Positions 53,601 through 63,566 of a DNA stretch of 64,000 nt are shown here, piece after piece; positions within the stretch are counted from its first letter, which is position 1; each line of letters opens with the position of its first letter. A program made the translations under genes and the position numbers. This DNA comes from Halorubrum vacuolatum (lineage in GTDB: Archaea > Halobacteriota > Halobacteria > Halobacteriales > Haloferacaceae). Below the pieces are notes generated by a model, which saw nothing but the letters and a program-made list of their open reading frames with translations, was not told the DNA's origin and did not search any database. The stretch is taken from NCBI RefSeq assembly GCF_900188065.1, contig NZ_FZNQ01000008.1, forward strand, positions 79,818 through 143,817. The letters are read 5' to 3'.

Positions 53601-55046
53601 TCACAACCGTCCCGCGTCGACGTCATCGACGAGCGTGGATCCGGCCGCCCGCCACTCCTCCTCGGCGTCCGCGAAGATCCGCTCGGCCCGCTCGTTCGCT
53701 TCCACGACCACGTCGTCGACGTCGACGCCGACGATCCCGCCGGCCGAGACCAGTTGCACCCCGTCGACGAAGACGTCACGGACCTCCGCACCCGCGGTTC
53801 CATAGACGAGGTTCGGGATCGCCGTGTGGAACGGCTCGGGGGCCGTCGGGGCGACGCCGACTGCATCGAGGTCGCAGACGACGACGTCCGCACGCTTGCC
53901 CGGCGCGAGCGATCCGACCACGTCGTCGATTCCGAGCGCCCGTGCCCCGCCGATCGTCGCGATCTTCAGCGCCGCGGGCGCATCGAGCGCGGTCGGATCC
54001 CGTCGATCCACCTTCGCGAGCAACGCCGCGGTCCTGAGTTCGCGCAGCGTGTTATGTCCCCCCGTGCCGGGTGCCTGATCGGTGCCGATCCCGACGGTCC
54101 CGCCGTGTTCACGGTACTCGACGATCGGCGGGACGATCCCGTCGATCGCGGCGATGGAGGACGGACAACCGACCATCCGCACGCCGGCTGTAGCCAGCCG
54201 CTTTCGCTCCGCAGTGGTTGCGCCGTGAAGATGTGCAGCGAGCAGGTGATCACCGAGGAAACCCTCGCGATCGAGCACCCCGACGGTGGTCGCGTCCTCT
54301 CCGTAGCGGGCGGCCACCGCGCGGCGCTCCCGTTCGCCCTGTGCGACGTGAACGTGAACGGTCCGATCCTGCTCGCGGGCACGGTCGAACACCGCCGTCA
54401 GCGTCTCCATCGAGACCATATCGAGCGCCTGCGGGCCGTAAGCGGGGACGACCAGCGGATCATCTCCGTACCGCTCGAACAGCGCTTCGGTCCGGTCGAG
54501 CGCTTCCCGCCCCGCGTCGCGGTCGAAGGCGAATGGCTCGTTCGGGTCGAGATCCTCGCGGTCGCCCGGCACCTCGTTGATCGTTTCGGTGGCGACGACG
54601 CGGAGCCCGAACGGGCGATAGACGCGGTCGACCAGCGTGGCGACGTCGGCGGCGTATTCGCCGAGCGTCGTCGTGCCGGCGGCGATCGCCTCCAGCGCGG
54701 TGAGTTTCGCGCCGACGATACCGTCCTCGGCGGAGACGTGCCGGCCGATCGGGTCGAGCGCGCGGTCCATCCACTCGATCTCCGGAACGTCCTGTGCGGC
54801 CCCCCGGATGACCGAGTAGCGGCCGTGGACATGGGCGTTCACGAACCCAGGCAGCGTGAGACACCCGTCGCCGTCGATCGTCCGGGCGGCATCGTTCGGG
54901 TCGATCGCCTCGGTCGGGCCGACGTAGGTGAGCTCCCCGTCAGTCCAGCCGACCGCGCCGCGGTCGACGATCCCCAATTCGCCGCTCCCGCCCGTCGCTC
55001 CCGGGTCCATGGAGACGAGCAGGGTGTCGGTGATGAGCGCGTCCAT
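53601..55046 (-). CDS. Amidohydrolase, TRZ/ATZ (cytosine/guanine deaminase-like) family
   Basis: A 481-residue metal-dependent hydrolase. The metal His pair is in NAHVHGRYS (His72, His74), further ligands appear in HVHVAQGE and AAHLHGAT, and the catalytic Asp in GIGTDQAPGTGG. The C-terminal composite-sheet domain has GSLAPGKRADVVVCDLDAV. Related enzymes deaminate S-adenosylhomocysteine, 5'-methylthioadenosine, guanine or triazines; the substrate is not decided. The final 100 residues make an acidic, helical tail. The start is the ATG at 55044-55046. Confidence 0.85.
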   Translation of the reverse strand: MDALITDTLLVSMDPGATGGSGELGIVDRGAVGWTDGELTYVGPTEAIDPNDAARTIDGDGCLTLPGFVNAHVHGRYSVIRGAAQDVPEIEWMDRALDPIGRHVSAEDGIVGAKLTALEAIAAGTTTLGEYAADVATLVDRVYRPFGLRVVATETINEVPGDREDLDPNEPFAFDRDAGREALDRTEALFERYGDDPLVVPAYGPQALDMVSMETLTAVFDRAREQDRTVHVHVAQGERERRAVAARYGEDATTVGVLDREGFLGDHLLAAHLHGATTAERKRLATAGVRMVGCPSSIAAIDGIVPPIVEYREHGGTVGIGTDQAPGTGGHNTLRELRTAALLAKVDRRDPTALDAPAALKIATIGGARALGIDDVVGSLAPGKRADVVVCDLDAVGVAPTAPEPFHTAIPNLVYGTAGAEVRDVFVDGVQLVSAGGIVGVDVDDVVVEANERAERIFADAEEEWRAAGSTLVDDVDAGRL

Positions 55047-55086
55047 GCGATCTGCTCTCGTCGACCGACAAAGGAACTACCGGCGG

Positions 55087-55124
55087 GTTCGCTCACCTTC
55101 GTTCGCTCACCTTCGTTCGCTCCC
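55087..55124. repeat. 14-bp tandem repeat between divergent genes
   Basis: The unit gttcgctcaccttc is present twice in full (55087-55100 and 55101-55114), with a third partial copy (gttcgctccc). It lies in the space between the amidohydrolase start and the aminotransferase start. Confidence 0.75.
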
Positions 55125-55183
55125 GGAACTCTCGGCACCGCACGTGACAAGAGCTAACTCCGGTCGGGTCCCTCATGTGTATC

Positions 55184-56305
55184 ATGCCGACGTTCTCCGA
55201 CAGGGTCGAGCGGATCGAGATCAGCGGGATACGCGAGGTCTTCGAGGCGGCGGGCGCGGATGCGATCAACCTCGGATTGGGCCAGCCGGACTTCCCGACG
55301 CCGGATCACGCCCGCGAGGCAGCGGTCGAGGCCATCCGGGCCGGCAAGACGGACGCTTACACCGCGAACAAGGGGATCGAGAGCCTCCGCGAGGCGATCG
55401 CCGAGAAACACCGCGTCGATCAGGGGATCGACCTCGATCCGGCGAACATCGTCGCGACCGCGGGCGCGAGCGAGGCGCTCCACATCGCCATCGAGGCGCA
55501 CGTGAGCGCCGGTCAGGAGGTGATCGTCCCCGATCCCGGCTTCGTCTCCTACGACGCCTTGACGAAACTCGCCGGAGGCGAACCGGTCCCGGTCGGGCTC
55601 CGTGATGACCTCACGATCGATCCGGCGGCGATCGAGGCGGCGATCACCGAGGACACCGCGGCGTTCATCGTCAACTCCCCCGGCAACCCGACGGGGGCCG
55701 TCTCCTCGGAGGACGACGTCCGGGAGTTCGCGCGGATCGCGGACGAACACGACGTGCTGTGCATCTCCGATGAGGTCTATGAGTACACCGTATTCGACGG
55801 CGAGCACTACTCGCCGATGGAGTTCACCGACGGGGGGGACGTCGTCGTGATCAACGCCGTCTCGAAGCTCTTCTCGATGACGGGGTGGCGGCTCGGCTGG
55901 GCGTACGGCGCCGCCGACCGCGTCGACCGGATGGTGCGGGTCCACCAGTACGCACAGGCCTGCGCATCGGCGCCCGCACAGTACGCCGCCGAGGCGGCGT
56001 TGCGCGGGGATCGGGGGATCGTCGCGGAGATGACCGACTCCTTCGAGCGGCGACGTGACCTGTTGCTCTCGGGGCTAGCCGACGCCGGGATCGAGTGTCC
56101 GACGCCGCGGGGCGCGTTCTACGCGATGCCGAAGGTGCCGGAGGGGTTCGTTTCCGAGTGCATCGATCGGGGCGTCGTCGTCGTTCCCGGCGAGGCGTTC
56201 GGCGCGCGTGGGGCGGGATCGGCACGCATCTCGTATGCGACCGGCGAGGACGACCTCCGGACCGCGATCGACGTCATGGCTGAGGCCTACGAGGCGGCCC
56301 GCTGA
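55184..56305 (+). CDS. Pyridoxal-phosphate aminotransferase, class I/II
   Basis: A 373-residue enzyme. The PLP lysine is Lys228 in NAVSKLFSMTGWRLGW. Other marks are LGLGQPDFPTP, NSPGNPTG, DEVYEYTVFDG and the C-terminal ARISYATGEDDLRTA with the substrate-carboxylate Arg. It transfers amino groups between amino acids and 2-oxo acids; aspartate or aromatic substrates are likely but not proved. I chose the ATG at 55184; an in-frame ATG at 55175 would add three residues. Confidence 0.93.
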   Translation: MPTFSDRVERIEISGIREVFEAAGADAINLGLGQPDFPTPDHAREAAVEAIRAGKTDAYTANKGIESLREAIAEKHRVDQGIDLDPANIVATAGASEALHIAIEAHVSAGQEVIVPDPGFVSYDALTKLAGGEPVPVGLRDDLTIDPAAIEAAITEDTAAFIVNSPGNPTGAVSSEDDVREFARIADEHDVLCISDEVYEYTVFDGEHYSPMEFTDGGDVVVINAVSKLFSMTGWRLGWAYGAADRVDRMVRVHQYAQACASAPAQYAAEAALRGDRGIVAEMTDSFERRRDLLLSGLADAGIECPTPRGAFYAMPKVPEGFVSECIDRGVVVVPGEAFGARGAGSARISYATGEDDLRTAIDVMAEAYEAAR

Positions 56306-56375
56306 CCCATCCGCGGCGATCGGTGCCGGAACCAGCAACACCTAACCACCTCTCCCGACGAATACACCACGAACG

Positions 56376-56798
56376 ATGACCGACGCCGACACCGCCCGTT
56401 CGCTACGAAGGGCCGCACTCCTCTGGTTCGGCCTCTACCTCGGGGTCTCCGTCGGTCTCTTCCTCCTCTTTTCGTTCGTTGACGCGCTTCCGGAGACGAC
56501 GGGTCTCCCGACGCTCTCGTTCGGACTCGGGGCCGTGATCACCGGGATCGCCCTGATCGCCGTTATCGCCGACCGGCTTCTCTTCGAACGAACGCCGACG
56601 GACGTCTTCACGCGGCAGTCGCTGTGGGTGCTCGTGCTCGTCGTCGCGACCGCGAGCGCGACCACCTTCTTCCTCGTCGAGACAGCGCTCGTTCCCGGCA
56701 CGGCGGTCGCGCTCGGCGTCTCCGTCGCGGTGCCGGCGACGATGATCCTCTTCGCGCTCGTCAATCTCCTCCGGCATCGATCGCTCGAACACGGGTGA
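56376..56798 (+). CDS. Four-span membrane protein of unknown function
   Basis: A 140-residue protein with four predicted spans and short polar loops, starting with an acidic-basic N-terminus (MTDADTARSLRRAALL). No family is recognised. It lies between the aminotransferase and the methionine adenosyltransferase genes on the same strand, with 70 bases to the former. Confidence 0.6.
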   Translation: MTDADTARSLRRAALLWFGLYLGVSVGLFLLFSFVDALPETTGLPTLSFGLGAVITGIALIAVIADRLLFERTPTDVFTRQSLWVLVLVVATASATTFFLVETALVPGTAVALGVSVAVPATMILFALVNLLRHRSLEHG

Positions 56799-56936
56799 GC
56801 CCACCGCTCACACGTGAGTCGGCGTCCGCACCGCGGCACCGAACGGCAGATATCGCCGTAACATAACTTAGTCGCATGAATTTGACTCGGAGAGTTTCCG
56901 CAAGTTATACCGTAGCCCGGGGGGTACGGGAACCCA

Positions 56937-58139
56937 ATGAGTCGGAACATTCAGGTCAGCCGCCTCGACCGCCAGGCGGTCGAGGATCAGGAGGTCGAGA
57001 TCGTCGAACGGAAGGGCGTCGGCCATCCGGACTCGATCAGTGACGGGCTCGCGGAGTCGGTCTCCCGCGCGCTCTCGCAGCTTTATCTCGACCGTGTCGG
57101 GAAGGTACTGCATTACAACACCGACGAAACCCAACTCGTCGCCGGGCGTGCGGCACCCGCTTTCGGCGGCGGCGAGGTCATCGAGCCGATCTACGTCCTC
57201 GTCGTCGGTCGCGCGACGAAGTCGTACGACGGTCAACAGCTCCCGGTGGACTCCACGGCGCTCGCGGCCGCCCGCGACTATCTGGAGGAGACCATCCCCG
57301 AACTCGAATACGGCACCGACATCGTCGTGGATGTCCGGCTCGGTGAGGGGTCGGGCGACCTGCAGGACGTCTTCGGCGAGGAGACCCAGGAGGTGCCGAT
57401 GGCGAACGACACCTCCTTCGGGGTCGGCCACGCGCCGCTCACCGAGACGGAGACGATCGTCTACGAGGCCGAGCGTGCGCTCAACACGACCTACTACGCG
57501 GACCATCCCGAACTCGGCCCCGACGTGAAGCTGATGGGAAAACGCGAGGGCGACCGCATCGACATCACGGTCGCGGCCGCGATGGTCGACGCGTACGTCG
57601 AGGACCTCGACGACTACGACGATGCCGTCGCCGACGTGCGCGAGTTCGTCACCGACCTCGCCGAGGACCATACCGACCGCGAGGTACACGTCCACGTCAA
57701 CACCGCCGACGACTACGAGGAGGGGTCCATCTACCTCACCGTGACCGGGACCTCCGCCGAGCAAGGCGACGACGGCTCCGTCGGCCGCGGAAATCGCGCG
57801 AACGGACTTATTACGCCGAACCGCCCGATGTCGATGGAGGCGACCTCCGGGAAGAACCCCGTCAACCACATCGGAAAGATCTACAACCTCCTCTCGACGT
57901 CCATCGCCGAGTCCGTCACCGAGGAGGTCGACGGTATCCGTGATCTCCAGGTTCGGCTGCTCTCACAGATCGGTCGGCCCATCGATGAACCCCACGTCGC
58001 CGACGCCCAGATCGTGACCGCCGAGGGCGTCGATATCGTCGATATCGAGGAGGAGGTGACCGCGATCATCGACCGTGAACTCGCCGACGTTTCCGAGATC
58101 ACCCGCAAGGTGATCGAGGGCGACGTCACCACCTTCTAG
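56937..58139 (+). CDS. mat: Methionine adenosyltransferase, archaeal type
   Basis: A 400-residue enzyme that makes SAM from methionine and ATP. The archaeal family is clear from [30 protein letters not shown], the [11 protein letters not shown] loop, and [35 protein letters not shown]. It is unrelated in detail to bacterial MetK. A TATA-like gttatac at 56904-56910 lies about 30 bases before the start, which suggests a very short leader. The start is the ATG at 56937. Confidence 0.97.
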   Translation: MSRNIQVSRLDRQAVEDQEVEIVERKGVGHPDSISDGLAESVSRALSQLYLDRVGKVLHYNTDETQLVAGRAAPAFGGGEVIEPIYVLVVGRATKSYDGQQLPVDSTALAAARDYLEETIPELEYGTDIVVDVRLGEGSGDLQDVFGEETQEVPMANDTSFGVGHAPLTETETIVYEAERALNTTYYADHPELGPDVKLMGKREGDRIDITVAAAMVDAYVEDLDDYDDAVADVREFVTDLAEDHTDREVHVHVNTADDYEEGSIYLTVTGTSAEQGDDGSVGRGNRANGLITPNRPMSMEATSGKNPVNHIGKIYNLLSTSIAESVTEEVDGIRDLQVRLLSQIGRPIDEPHVADAQIVTAEGVDIVDIEEEVTAIIDRELADVSEITRKVIEGDVTTF

Positions 58140-58298
58140 TTCGCCCGCCGATCGTCCCGCGTTGGGCGGTGTTCGGGTATGCATGCTTCCAGCAGACGCG
58201 CGGTGGGTACGTTCGGGTCCTCTGTGTGCTTTCCAGCGTTGTCCTGATATATACGCATTATCCTCGTCGCTTTATTGCCCGTTCCGCTGCCAACGCGC

Positions 58299-59501
58299 TC
58301 AGGGTGCCGCCTGCTTCGTCGAGACGAGTTCGATGACGTCGCGGTGGGAGAGTTTCCGATCCGTGCCGACCTGACGTCCGGTCCGACAGTCGGTGCCGTG
58401 GAGCAGTCCCTCACCGATATCCGAGTGAATGTGAAAGGCGAAATCCTCCGTGGTTGAGCCGGCCGGAAGGAGGAAGCAGTCGCGAAAGACACCCTTTTCA
58501 TCCCGCGATCCGTTCGCCGAGCCCGGAAAGACCGCGATGCAGCCGAGCACGTCGAAGACCGCCGCCTCCAGTGCGGTCTGCACGCCGGTTCCGCCGTATT
58601 CCTCGATGAACGCGCCGATCGCTTCGAGGCCCGCCGCCTGTTCATCGGAGACGTCCCCAACCACGTTGAACCCGTCGTCGCCGGCGACGTACTCGATCAC
58701 GTCGGCGTCGGCCGCCCGTTTGAGCGCCTTTTCGGCATGGGCGCTTACGGGGACGAACGAGAGGTGATCGTAGTTCGAGTCGGTGGTTATCCGCCCCCAG
58801 TTCTCCTGTGCGGCCGGCGTATCCATCTTGTTCGCGGCGACGACCATCGGCTTCGTTCGCTTCCGGAGCTCCCGTGCGAGTTCCACACGGTCCGACTCCT
58901 CCCATTCTGCGGGCTCCAACGGGAGCCCCTGTGCGAGGATCACCTGCTTCATCCCGTCCTTGTCGATCCCGAACGCCGACATCTGTTCGGCGAGCTCCTC
59001 CTCGATGGCGGCCTCGGATCCGTGATAGCGGGTTTCGTACTTCTCGATCCCCTTTTTTAATACGTCGAGATACCACTCGTCGAGCTCGCGTTCGAGGAAG
59101 TCGATGTCCTCACGCGGGTCGTGTCCCTCGGTCGCCTCCCCCTCGATGTCGGTCCGTCCGGAGAAGTCGACGACGTGGATCAGGACGTCCGTCTCGTTGA
59201 GGTCGGTTAAAAACTGGTTGCCGAGCCCGCGTCCCTCGTGTGCGCCGGGGACGAGGCCCGCGACGTCGACGAGTTTTATCGGAACGAACCGCGTTCCGTC
59301 CGCACAGATACCGACGCTCGGTGTACACGTCTCGTTGAACTCCGGGGCCGCACACTCGACGCGCACGTACGCCTCCCCGACGCTGGGATCGATCGTCGTG
59401 AACGGGTAGGCACCCTCCGGCACGTCGTTCATCGTCGCCGCGTTGAAAAAGGTCGATTTGCCCACCGAGGGCTTCCCGACCAGCCCGATCCGATAACTCA
59501 T
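58299..59501 (-). CDS. ychF: YchF/Ola1-family P-loop ATPase
   Basis: A 400-residue protein. G1 is GKPSVGKST at residues 9-17, G3 is DVAGLVPGAHEGRGLG, G4 position NKMD, and the C-terminal TGS domain ends with GRKLSHRDVIELVSTK-like residues (RQVGTDRKLSHRDVIELV). YchF-type proteins prefer ATP and bind ribosomes; they act in translation and oxidative stress. I chose the ATG at 59499-59501, which begins MSYRIGLVGKPSVG; a longer frame exists upstream. Confidence 0.94.
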   Translation of the reverse strand: MSYRIGLVGKPSVGKSTFFNAATMNDVPEGAYPFTTIDPSVGEAYVRVECAAPEFNETCTPSVGICADGTRFVPIKLVDVAGLVPGAHEGRGLGNQFLTDLNETDVLIHVVDFSGRTDIEGEATEGHDPREDIDFLERELDEWYLDVLKKGIEKYETRYHGSEAAIEEELAEQMSAFGIDKDGMKQVILAQGLPLEPAEWEESDRVELARELRKRTKPMVVAANKMDTPAAQENWGRITTDSNYDHLSFVPVSAHAEKALKRAADADVIEYVAGDDGFNVVGDVSDEQAAGLEAIGAFIEEYGGTGVQTALEAAVFDVLGCIAVFPGSANGSRDEKGVFRDCFLLPAGSTTEDFAFHIHSDIGEGLLHGTDCRTGRQVGTDRKLSHRDVIELVSTKQAAP

Positions 59502-59623
59502 TACCTCCGGTGCGGCCGCGGCGAGTAAAAACGATGCGAGACGGCCGTTCGTATGGGCCACGTAGACATCCCGCTCGATACGAGCGCGGTGATTCCTCGC
59601 TCGCCGGCTGATGCATCCGGTTG

Positions 59624-60334
59624 TTATGATCCGTTATCGCCGGCGATCACGCCCGGTTCCTTGCTCGCGATGATCACCATCGCATCCGTGAGGTCCTCCA
59701 TCGCGTTCGCAAGCTCATCGAGGAGAATGGCAAGCTCCCGTTGAAGCAGTGCCTCGGCCGTCGCCCCATCCTCGAACGCCGCTTCGATGGCGGCGTTGCG
59801 AAGCGTGTCACATCGGCTCTCGGCCGCTCGGATCGACTCGATCCCGTCGGTGATGTTCTCACTCGTATCGGCCCGTGCGAGGCCACGGACGAAGCGGACG
59901 ACCACGTCGGCGAGGGTTTCGGCCATGGCGACGACCTCCTCGCCCATCTCCCGCAGTCGGGCGAAGGGCTCACGTTCGGGGTCCGGGCGCGTCATCACGA
60001 CCTCCTGCGCGATACGCTCGGTGTGATTCGCGACGATGTCGAGGTCCCCGTACAGATCGAGCAGGGCGGACTGATTGAAGTTGATCCGGGTGTTCAACAG
60101 CCCGATATCGTCGGCACCGGCGTCCGTGATCATCGCCGTGATCTCCCGGACGAGGTCGTCCGCCTCGCTCTCAAGCGACTCGATCCTCGCGAGCGTCCCC
60201 GAGTAGTCCCCGTCGGAGGCGTACCGTTCACAGAGCTCCGGTAACAACGCCGCACACGCCTCGAGTCGCTCGACGTAGGTCTCCGTCAGTGTCTCCAACC
60301 GCTCGCCGAATCCGGCCTCGCTCGTCATGCCCAT
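59624..60334 (-). CDS. DUF47/PhoU-like protein
   Basis: A 236-residue, mostly helical protein with Glu/Asp-rich faces as in PhoU and DUF47 proteins (ARIESLESEADDLVREI, DIVANHTERIAQEVV, IRAAESRCDTLRNAAI, LAILLDELANAMEDLTDAMVI). DUF47 proteins usually accompany Pit phosphate permeases, but none is adjacent here. The repeat of E-x-x-x-D positions suggests a metal cluster. Two close ATGs (60334 and 60328) are possible starts. Confidence 0.8.
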   Translation of the reverse strand: MGMTSEAGFGERLETLTETYVERLEACAALLPELCERYASDGDYSGTLARIESLESEADDLVREITAMITDAGADDIGLLNTRINFNQSALLDLYGDLDIVANHTERIAQEVVMTRPDPEREPFARLREMGEEVVAMAETLADVVVRFVRGLARADTSENITDGIESIRAAESRCDTLRNAAIEAAFEDGATAEALLQRELAILLDELANAMEDLTDAMVIIASKEPGVIAGDNGS

Positions 60335-60420
60335 ATCCACGGTGGCGACGTGCAAAAGTCCCCGTGCTGCATCCCTCTTCGCCCGGCTATGACCTCATCG
60401 AGGGAGGGCCATTGCGTCGT

Positions 60421-61449
60421 TCAGAGCCTTGAAACCGCTTCGAGCGCCGCCGTTATCCCGGGCGCATCGAACCGCTTCTCGCCGGTGTAGGCGTTCGTGC
60501 CGGCGGCGTACATCGCCGAAACCGTCCCGATGACGTCGTCGGGCAGCGTCGTCGGCGAGACGTCACACAGTCCCCGCCAGTCGTCCGTCTCGCGACCCCT
60601 GACCTCGCGTTTCGCCTCAGCGACGGCCTCGACCCACGCCGGTTGGTTCCGTTTATACCACTGCCGGATCACCTCCTTCGAAAGCTGCGTGCCGCCGTAG
60701 GCGAACCGATTCTCATCGAACGTGCCGACGACGTCGGCGACGCGGATCTCCCCGTCGAAATACAGGCACTCGATCTTCCCGTCCTCGTGGAGAAACCCCC
60801 TCTCTCCCGCCCGTTCCGTGATGACCTCGTTCACGCTTCGGGCGACGGTTTCGAGTTCATCGATGTCGGCGATGCCGGCGATCCGATCCGCCTCCTCAGA
60901 CGAGAGATACCGATCCTGCCGCTCGTACTTCGTCGAGAACTCGACGACCGGTTCCGGGAGTTCGATCGGTTCCTCGGGCCACGACTCGTGCTCCAGACCG
61001 ATGTCGGCCGGCATGATCCGCTTTCGGAGGCTCGACCCGACTGGCACGCGGTTACGAAAGACGATCTCGAGCGGGATGAGGTAGTTCTCGCCGCCCGCGT
61101 CATGGAACGATGTGTAATCGTACCCTGCTTTTGCTCCCTCATACGGTAGCTCTGGGACCTGCGTCAAGTCGATCGCCATCTCCGTCGGGGCGCCCTCGAC
61201 GGTCGAAAGCGACGTCACCTCCCCGCCGCCATCGACGACCCCACGGTAGTGGGTGGCGATCCCGTTCGCTTCCAGCAGCTCGAAGTTGTACGCACCCATC
61301 GTACAGAGGCTCGCGCCCTTCTCGGGGATCGGATCCGGCATCCGTCCCCAGTCGAAGACCGAATACGCGTCGGTGAACACGAACCGCCCACGACCGAGCG
61401 ACTCGCTGGTCGCCGGCTCCGAGACGCGGAAGTCCTTGACGCTCGTCAT
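60421..61449 (-). CDS. purC: Phosphoribosylaminoimidazole-succinocarboxamide synthase (SAICAR synthetase)
   Basis: A 342-residue enzyme that joins CAIR and aspartate with ATP in purine synthesis. The ATP-site segment is near GRGRFVFTDAYSVFDWGRMPDPIPEKG, with EIVFRNRVPVGSSL, and the later FDENRFAYGGTQLSKEVIRQWYK that matches the family's aspartate-binding part. It is longer than bacterial PurC, as usual in haloarchaea. The start is the ATG at 61447-61449. Confidence 0.92.
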   Translation of the reverse strand: MTSVKDFRVSEPATSESLGRGRFVFTDAYSVFDWGRMPDPIPEKGASLCTMGAYNFELLEANGIATHYRGVVDGGGEVTSLSTVEGAPTEMAIDLTQVPELPYEGAKAGYDYTSFHDAGGENYLIPLEIVFRNRVPVGSSLRKRIMPADIGLEHESWPEEPIELPEPVVEFSTKYERQDRYLSSEEADRIAGIADIDELETVARSVNEVITERAGERGFLHEDGKIECLYFDGEIRVADVVGTFDENRFAYGGTQLSKEVIRQWYKRNQPAWVEAVAEAKREVRGRETDDWRGLCDVSPTTLPDDVIGTVSAMYAAGTNAYTGEKRFDAPGITAALEAVSRL

Positions 61450-61585
61450 GCCCTATCGGGCGACCGCCGACCCTAAGAACCTTTCACTTCCGTGTGCAAC
61501 ACAAATCGATTGCGGACCCACCGATCCCAGATCGTGGATCGAAATCTCGTCGTTCGTGGTTACTCGCCATCGCTCATTGTCTCCC

Positions 61586-61647
61586 CCGTCGATCCGTTTC
61601 GCTCGTCGTCGCCCTTTGGCTCTCACCGTCGATCCGTTTCGCTCGTC
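61586..61647. repeat. Direct repeat with 40-bp period in an intergenic stretch
   Basis: The 22-base unit beginning ccgtcgatccgtttcgctcg is found at 61586-61607 and 61626-61647, an exact 40-base shift. It lies between the purC start and the metalloprotease stop, where no gene is supported. Confidence 0.7.
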
Positions 61648-61663
61648 TTTGTTCCCCGATTCA

Positions 61664-62623
61664 CTACGGATCGACCCGGAGCAGCCACGTCTCCGGATGA
61701 TCAAGCTCGTCGTTTGTCGGCAGGTACTCCGGACGTGACCAGACGACGCCCGCGGCTTCGATCCCACGGGCGTCCGCGACGGCCTCGAAGAATGCCGCCC
61801 CGCGTTCGTACTGCCGACGCTTCATTCCGAGCCCGAGCAGCCGTCTGGCGAACCGTTCGATCGGTGTCCCGCCGCTCCGCCGCTCATCGAGCTTCCGACG
61901 CAGGTCCGCGTACTCCCGATCGAACGCCCGATCCATCAGCAGCTCCGCGTATCCCTCGACGGCGGTCATCGCGACTTGGAGCTCCGCGAACGCCCCGGGG
62001 TCCAGCCCCCCCGCGGTCAACGATTGGATCCCCGATTCGAGCCGTGATTCGAGATACTCGGGGAGCCACGGGGCGGCACCGAACTCCGCTGCATGTGTCA
62101 CCTCGTGGAAGGCGATCCAGCGCCGAAATCGCGGATAGGGGAGATCCAACTCGCTGGCCGCAGCGGTGATGTTCGGATGTACGAAGTAGAGCCCATGATC
62201 CTCGGCCGGCTCGTCGGCGAGCAGCAGGGGGTCGTACTGTCCCAGGACGTTGCGACCGAGGAACCCGAGCGTGAACGCGAGCGACCCCGTGTTGGCGATC
62301 CGAGAGAGGTCCGGCAACAGCGGCGTCGCGGCGCCCTCGATCGGACGCATCACGTTCCGTAACGTGTCCACGTTCGCGTCGATCCAGTGGTGCCGGTTCT
62401 GGACCTCCACTGCTCCCGGGACCTCGAAGTTCAACCCCGAGACCTCACCGACGCGTCGACGGGCGTCACGGACGTCCGCGGCGTATCCTTCACGCTCGGC
62501 GGGGGTGAGATCCAGCGAGCCGGGTTCGGTGCTCGCCTTCGCGGCCTCGGCGGCTTTCTCCCAGTCGATGACGCCGGTGCCGGAGGCCTCGGCAACCGCC
62601 CGGAGGCTTCGAAGAACATCCAT
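61664..62623 (-). CDS. Zinc metalloprotease-like protein (F420-biosynthesis-associated type)
   Basis: A 319-residue protein. An HEXXH zinc motif is clear in the segment RRWIAFHEVTHAAEFG, followed by helices that fit an aminopeptidase-like metzincin (zincin) fold, and an N-terminal helical part. It matches the group of haloarchaeal and actinobacterial proteins named as coenzyme F420 biosynthesis-associated or zinc-dependent metalloproteases, whose function is unknown. I chose the ATG at 62621-62623 (MDVLRSLRAVAEASG); the longer frame upstream looks non-coding. Confidence 0.78.
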   Translation of the reverse strand: MDVLRSLRAVAEASGTGVIDWEKAAEAAKASTEPGSLDLTPAEREGYAADVRDARRRVGEVSGLNFEVPGAVEVQNRHHWIDANVDTLRNVMRPIEGAATPLLPDLSRIANTGSLAFTLGFLGRNVLGQYDPLLLADEPAEDHGLYFVHPNITAAASELDLPYPRFRRWIAFHEVTHAAEFGAAPWLPEYLESRLESGIQSLTAGGLDPGAFAELQVAMTAVEGYAELLMDRAFDREYADLRRKLDERRSGGTPIERFARRLLGLGMKRRQYERGAAFFEAVADARGIEAAGVVWSRPEYLPTNDELDHPETWLLRVDP

Positions 62624-62762
62624 AACCGTCTCAGGTTCGCCGCCGACAAAGCGCTTGTGTCGATCCGCGTCGAGGTCGCTTACACGTCGCTCCGTATCGT
62701 TCCGCGTCGCGATCGCATACAGCTTACTCGTGTCGGTCTGTACCGACACGACCCGTACCCAC

Positions 62763-63041
62763 TCACCCGTTGAGTTCGTCGAGGGCAGTGGCGTCTTCGA
62801 GCCCGTTCGCAGCGACCTGCTTCCACACGACCGCCACAACTGCCGCCACCACACCGAGCACGAGAAGGACGAGGAGGGGTGTTCGAAGCGCACACCTACG
62901 GTTCTCGGGATCGTCGCTCGCCTCCTCTTCAGTTTCACTCACATCCCGGGTGGCCATCTTCGAGCCGATCGTCTTCGGGCCGATCTGGATCGTGGCGTCA
63001 CCGAGATGGATCTCCAACAGCGTTAGCGATCTGTCGCTCAT
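62763..63041 (-). CDS. Small haloarchaeal protein with one membrane span
   Basis: A 92-residue protein: a beta-rich N-terminus (LTLLEIHLGDATIQIGPKTIG), an acidic linker and one strong span (TPLLVLLVLGVVAAVVAVVW), then a short C-terminal helix. The span position and the acidic N-terminal half suggest a membrane-tethered small domain. It lies upstream of the metalloprotease on the same strand with 139 bases between. Confidence 0.6.
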   Translation of the reverse strand: MSDRSLTLLEIHLGDATIQIGPKTIGSKMATRDVSETEEEASDDPENRRCALRTPLLVLLVLGVVAAVVAVVWKQVAANGLEDATALDELNG

Positions 63042-63230
63042 GGCTGGGGTTCCTCGGGCAACCGGTTAACGCTGGCGGCGGGTGGCCGTCCGAACGGTTC
63101 GCCATCGACCCTTCCTCAGTTAGCGACCGTAATCGGTCGATTCCTTTCCGCCGTGACGCCGAAACGAACGTTTCGACGACCCCACGCCGTCTCAACCGTT
63201 CAGCAGGACCCCGGAGTTACCGGTGCCCGA

Positions 63231-63401
63231 ATGGTCGAATTTGCGTATGACGACATCTACGCGTTCGTCGCCGTCGATGTCACCTATGTGATCGACAACC
63301 CGAACGTCGCCACCGAGCACCGCGTGACCGTCACACTCGTTCCTGCTTCCGTGATGGGCGACGAGGCGTCAACTGCCGTGACGTTCACCGTTGATGGCTA
63401 A
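63231..63401 (+). CDS. Short hypothetical protein or gene fragment
   Basis: A 56-residue frame starting MVEFAYDDIYAFVAVDVTY with an alternating beta-strand pattern and normal-looking haloarchaeal codons. It may continue upstream to an ATG at 63153, but that part (PKRTFRRPHAVSTVQQ) looks non-coding. It might be the remnant of a longer extracellular protein. Support is weak. Confidence 0.35.
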   Translation: MVEFAYDDIYAFVAVDVTYVIDNPNVATEHRVTVTLVPASVMGDEASTAVTFTVDG

Positions 63402-63566
63402 ACCGGATAGGCCTGGTGGACGGCTCAGTTGAAGTCTCTAATCACACCTGATCGAGTCCATTGAGTCATGTGTTAACACGACAAACCCACACACGGCGAC
63501 GGTGAAGCGCAACTGTTTTACTCCCTTCGGGTTTAGCCTGAGATGCGTTCAGACGCACGCGGATAC

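Noticed and set aside
53754..55157. Long plus-strand frame over the amidohydrolase gene
   Set aside because: The minus strand encodes a clear metal-dependent amidohydrolase; the plus frame has no recognisable motif and is a product of the GC-rich code.
56800..56936. SAM riboswitch before the methionine adenosyltransferase
   Set aside because: The TATA-like box is only about 30 bases before the start, leaving no room for a folded leader.
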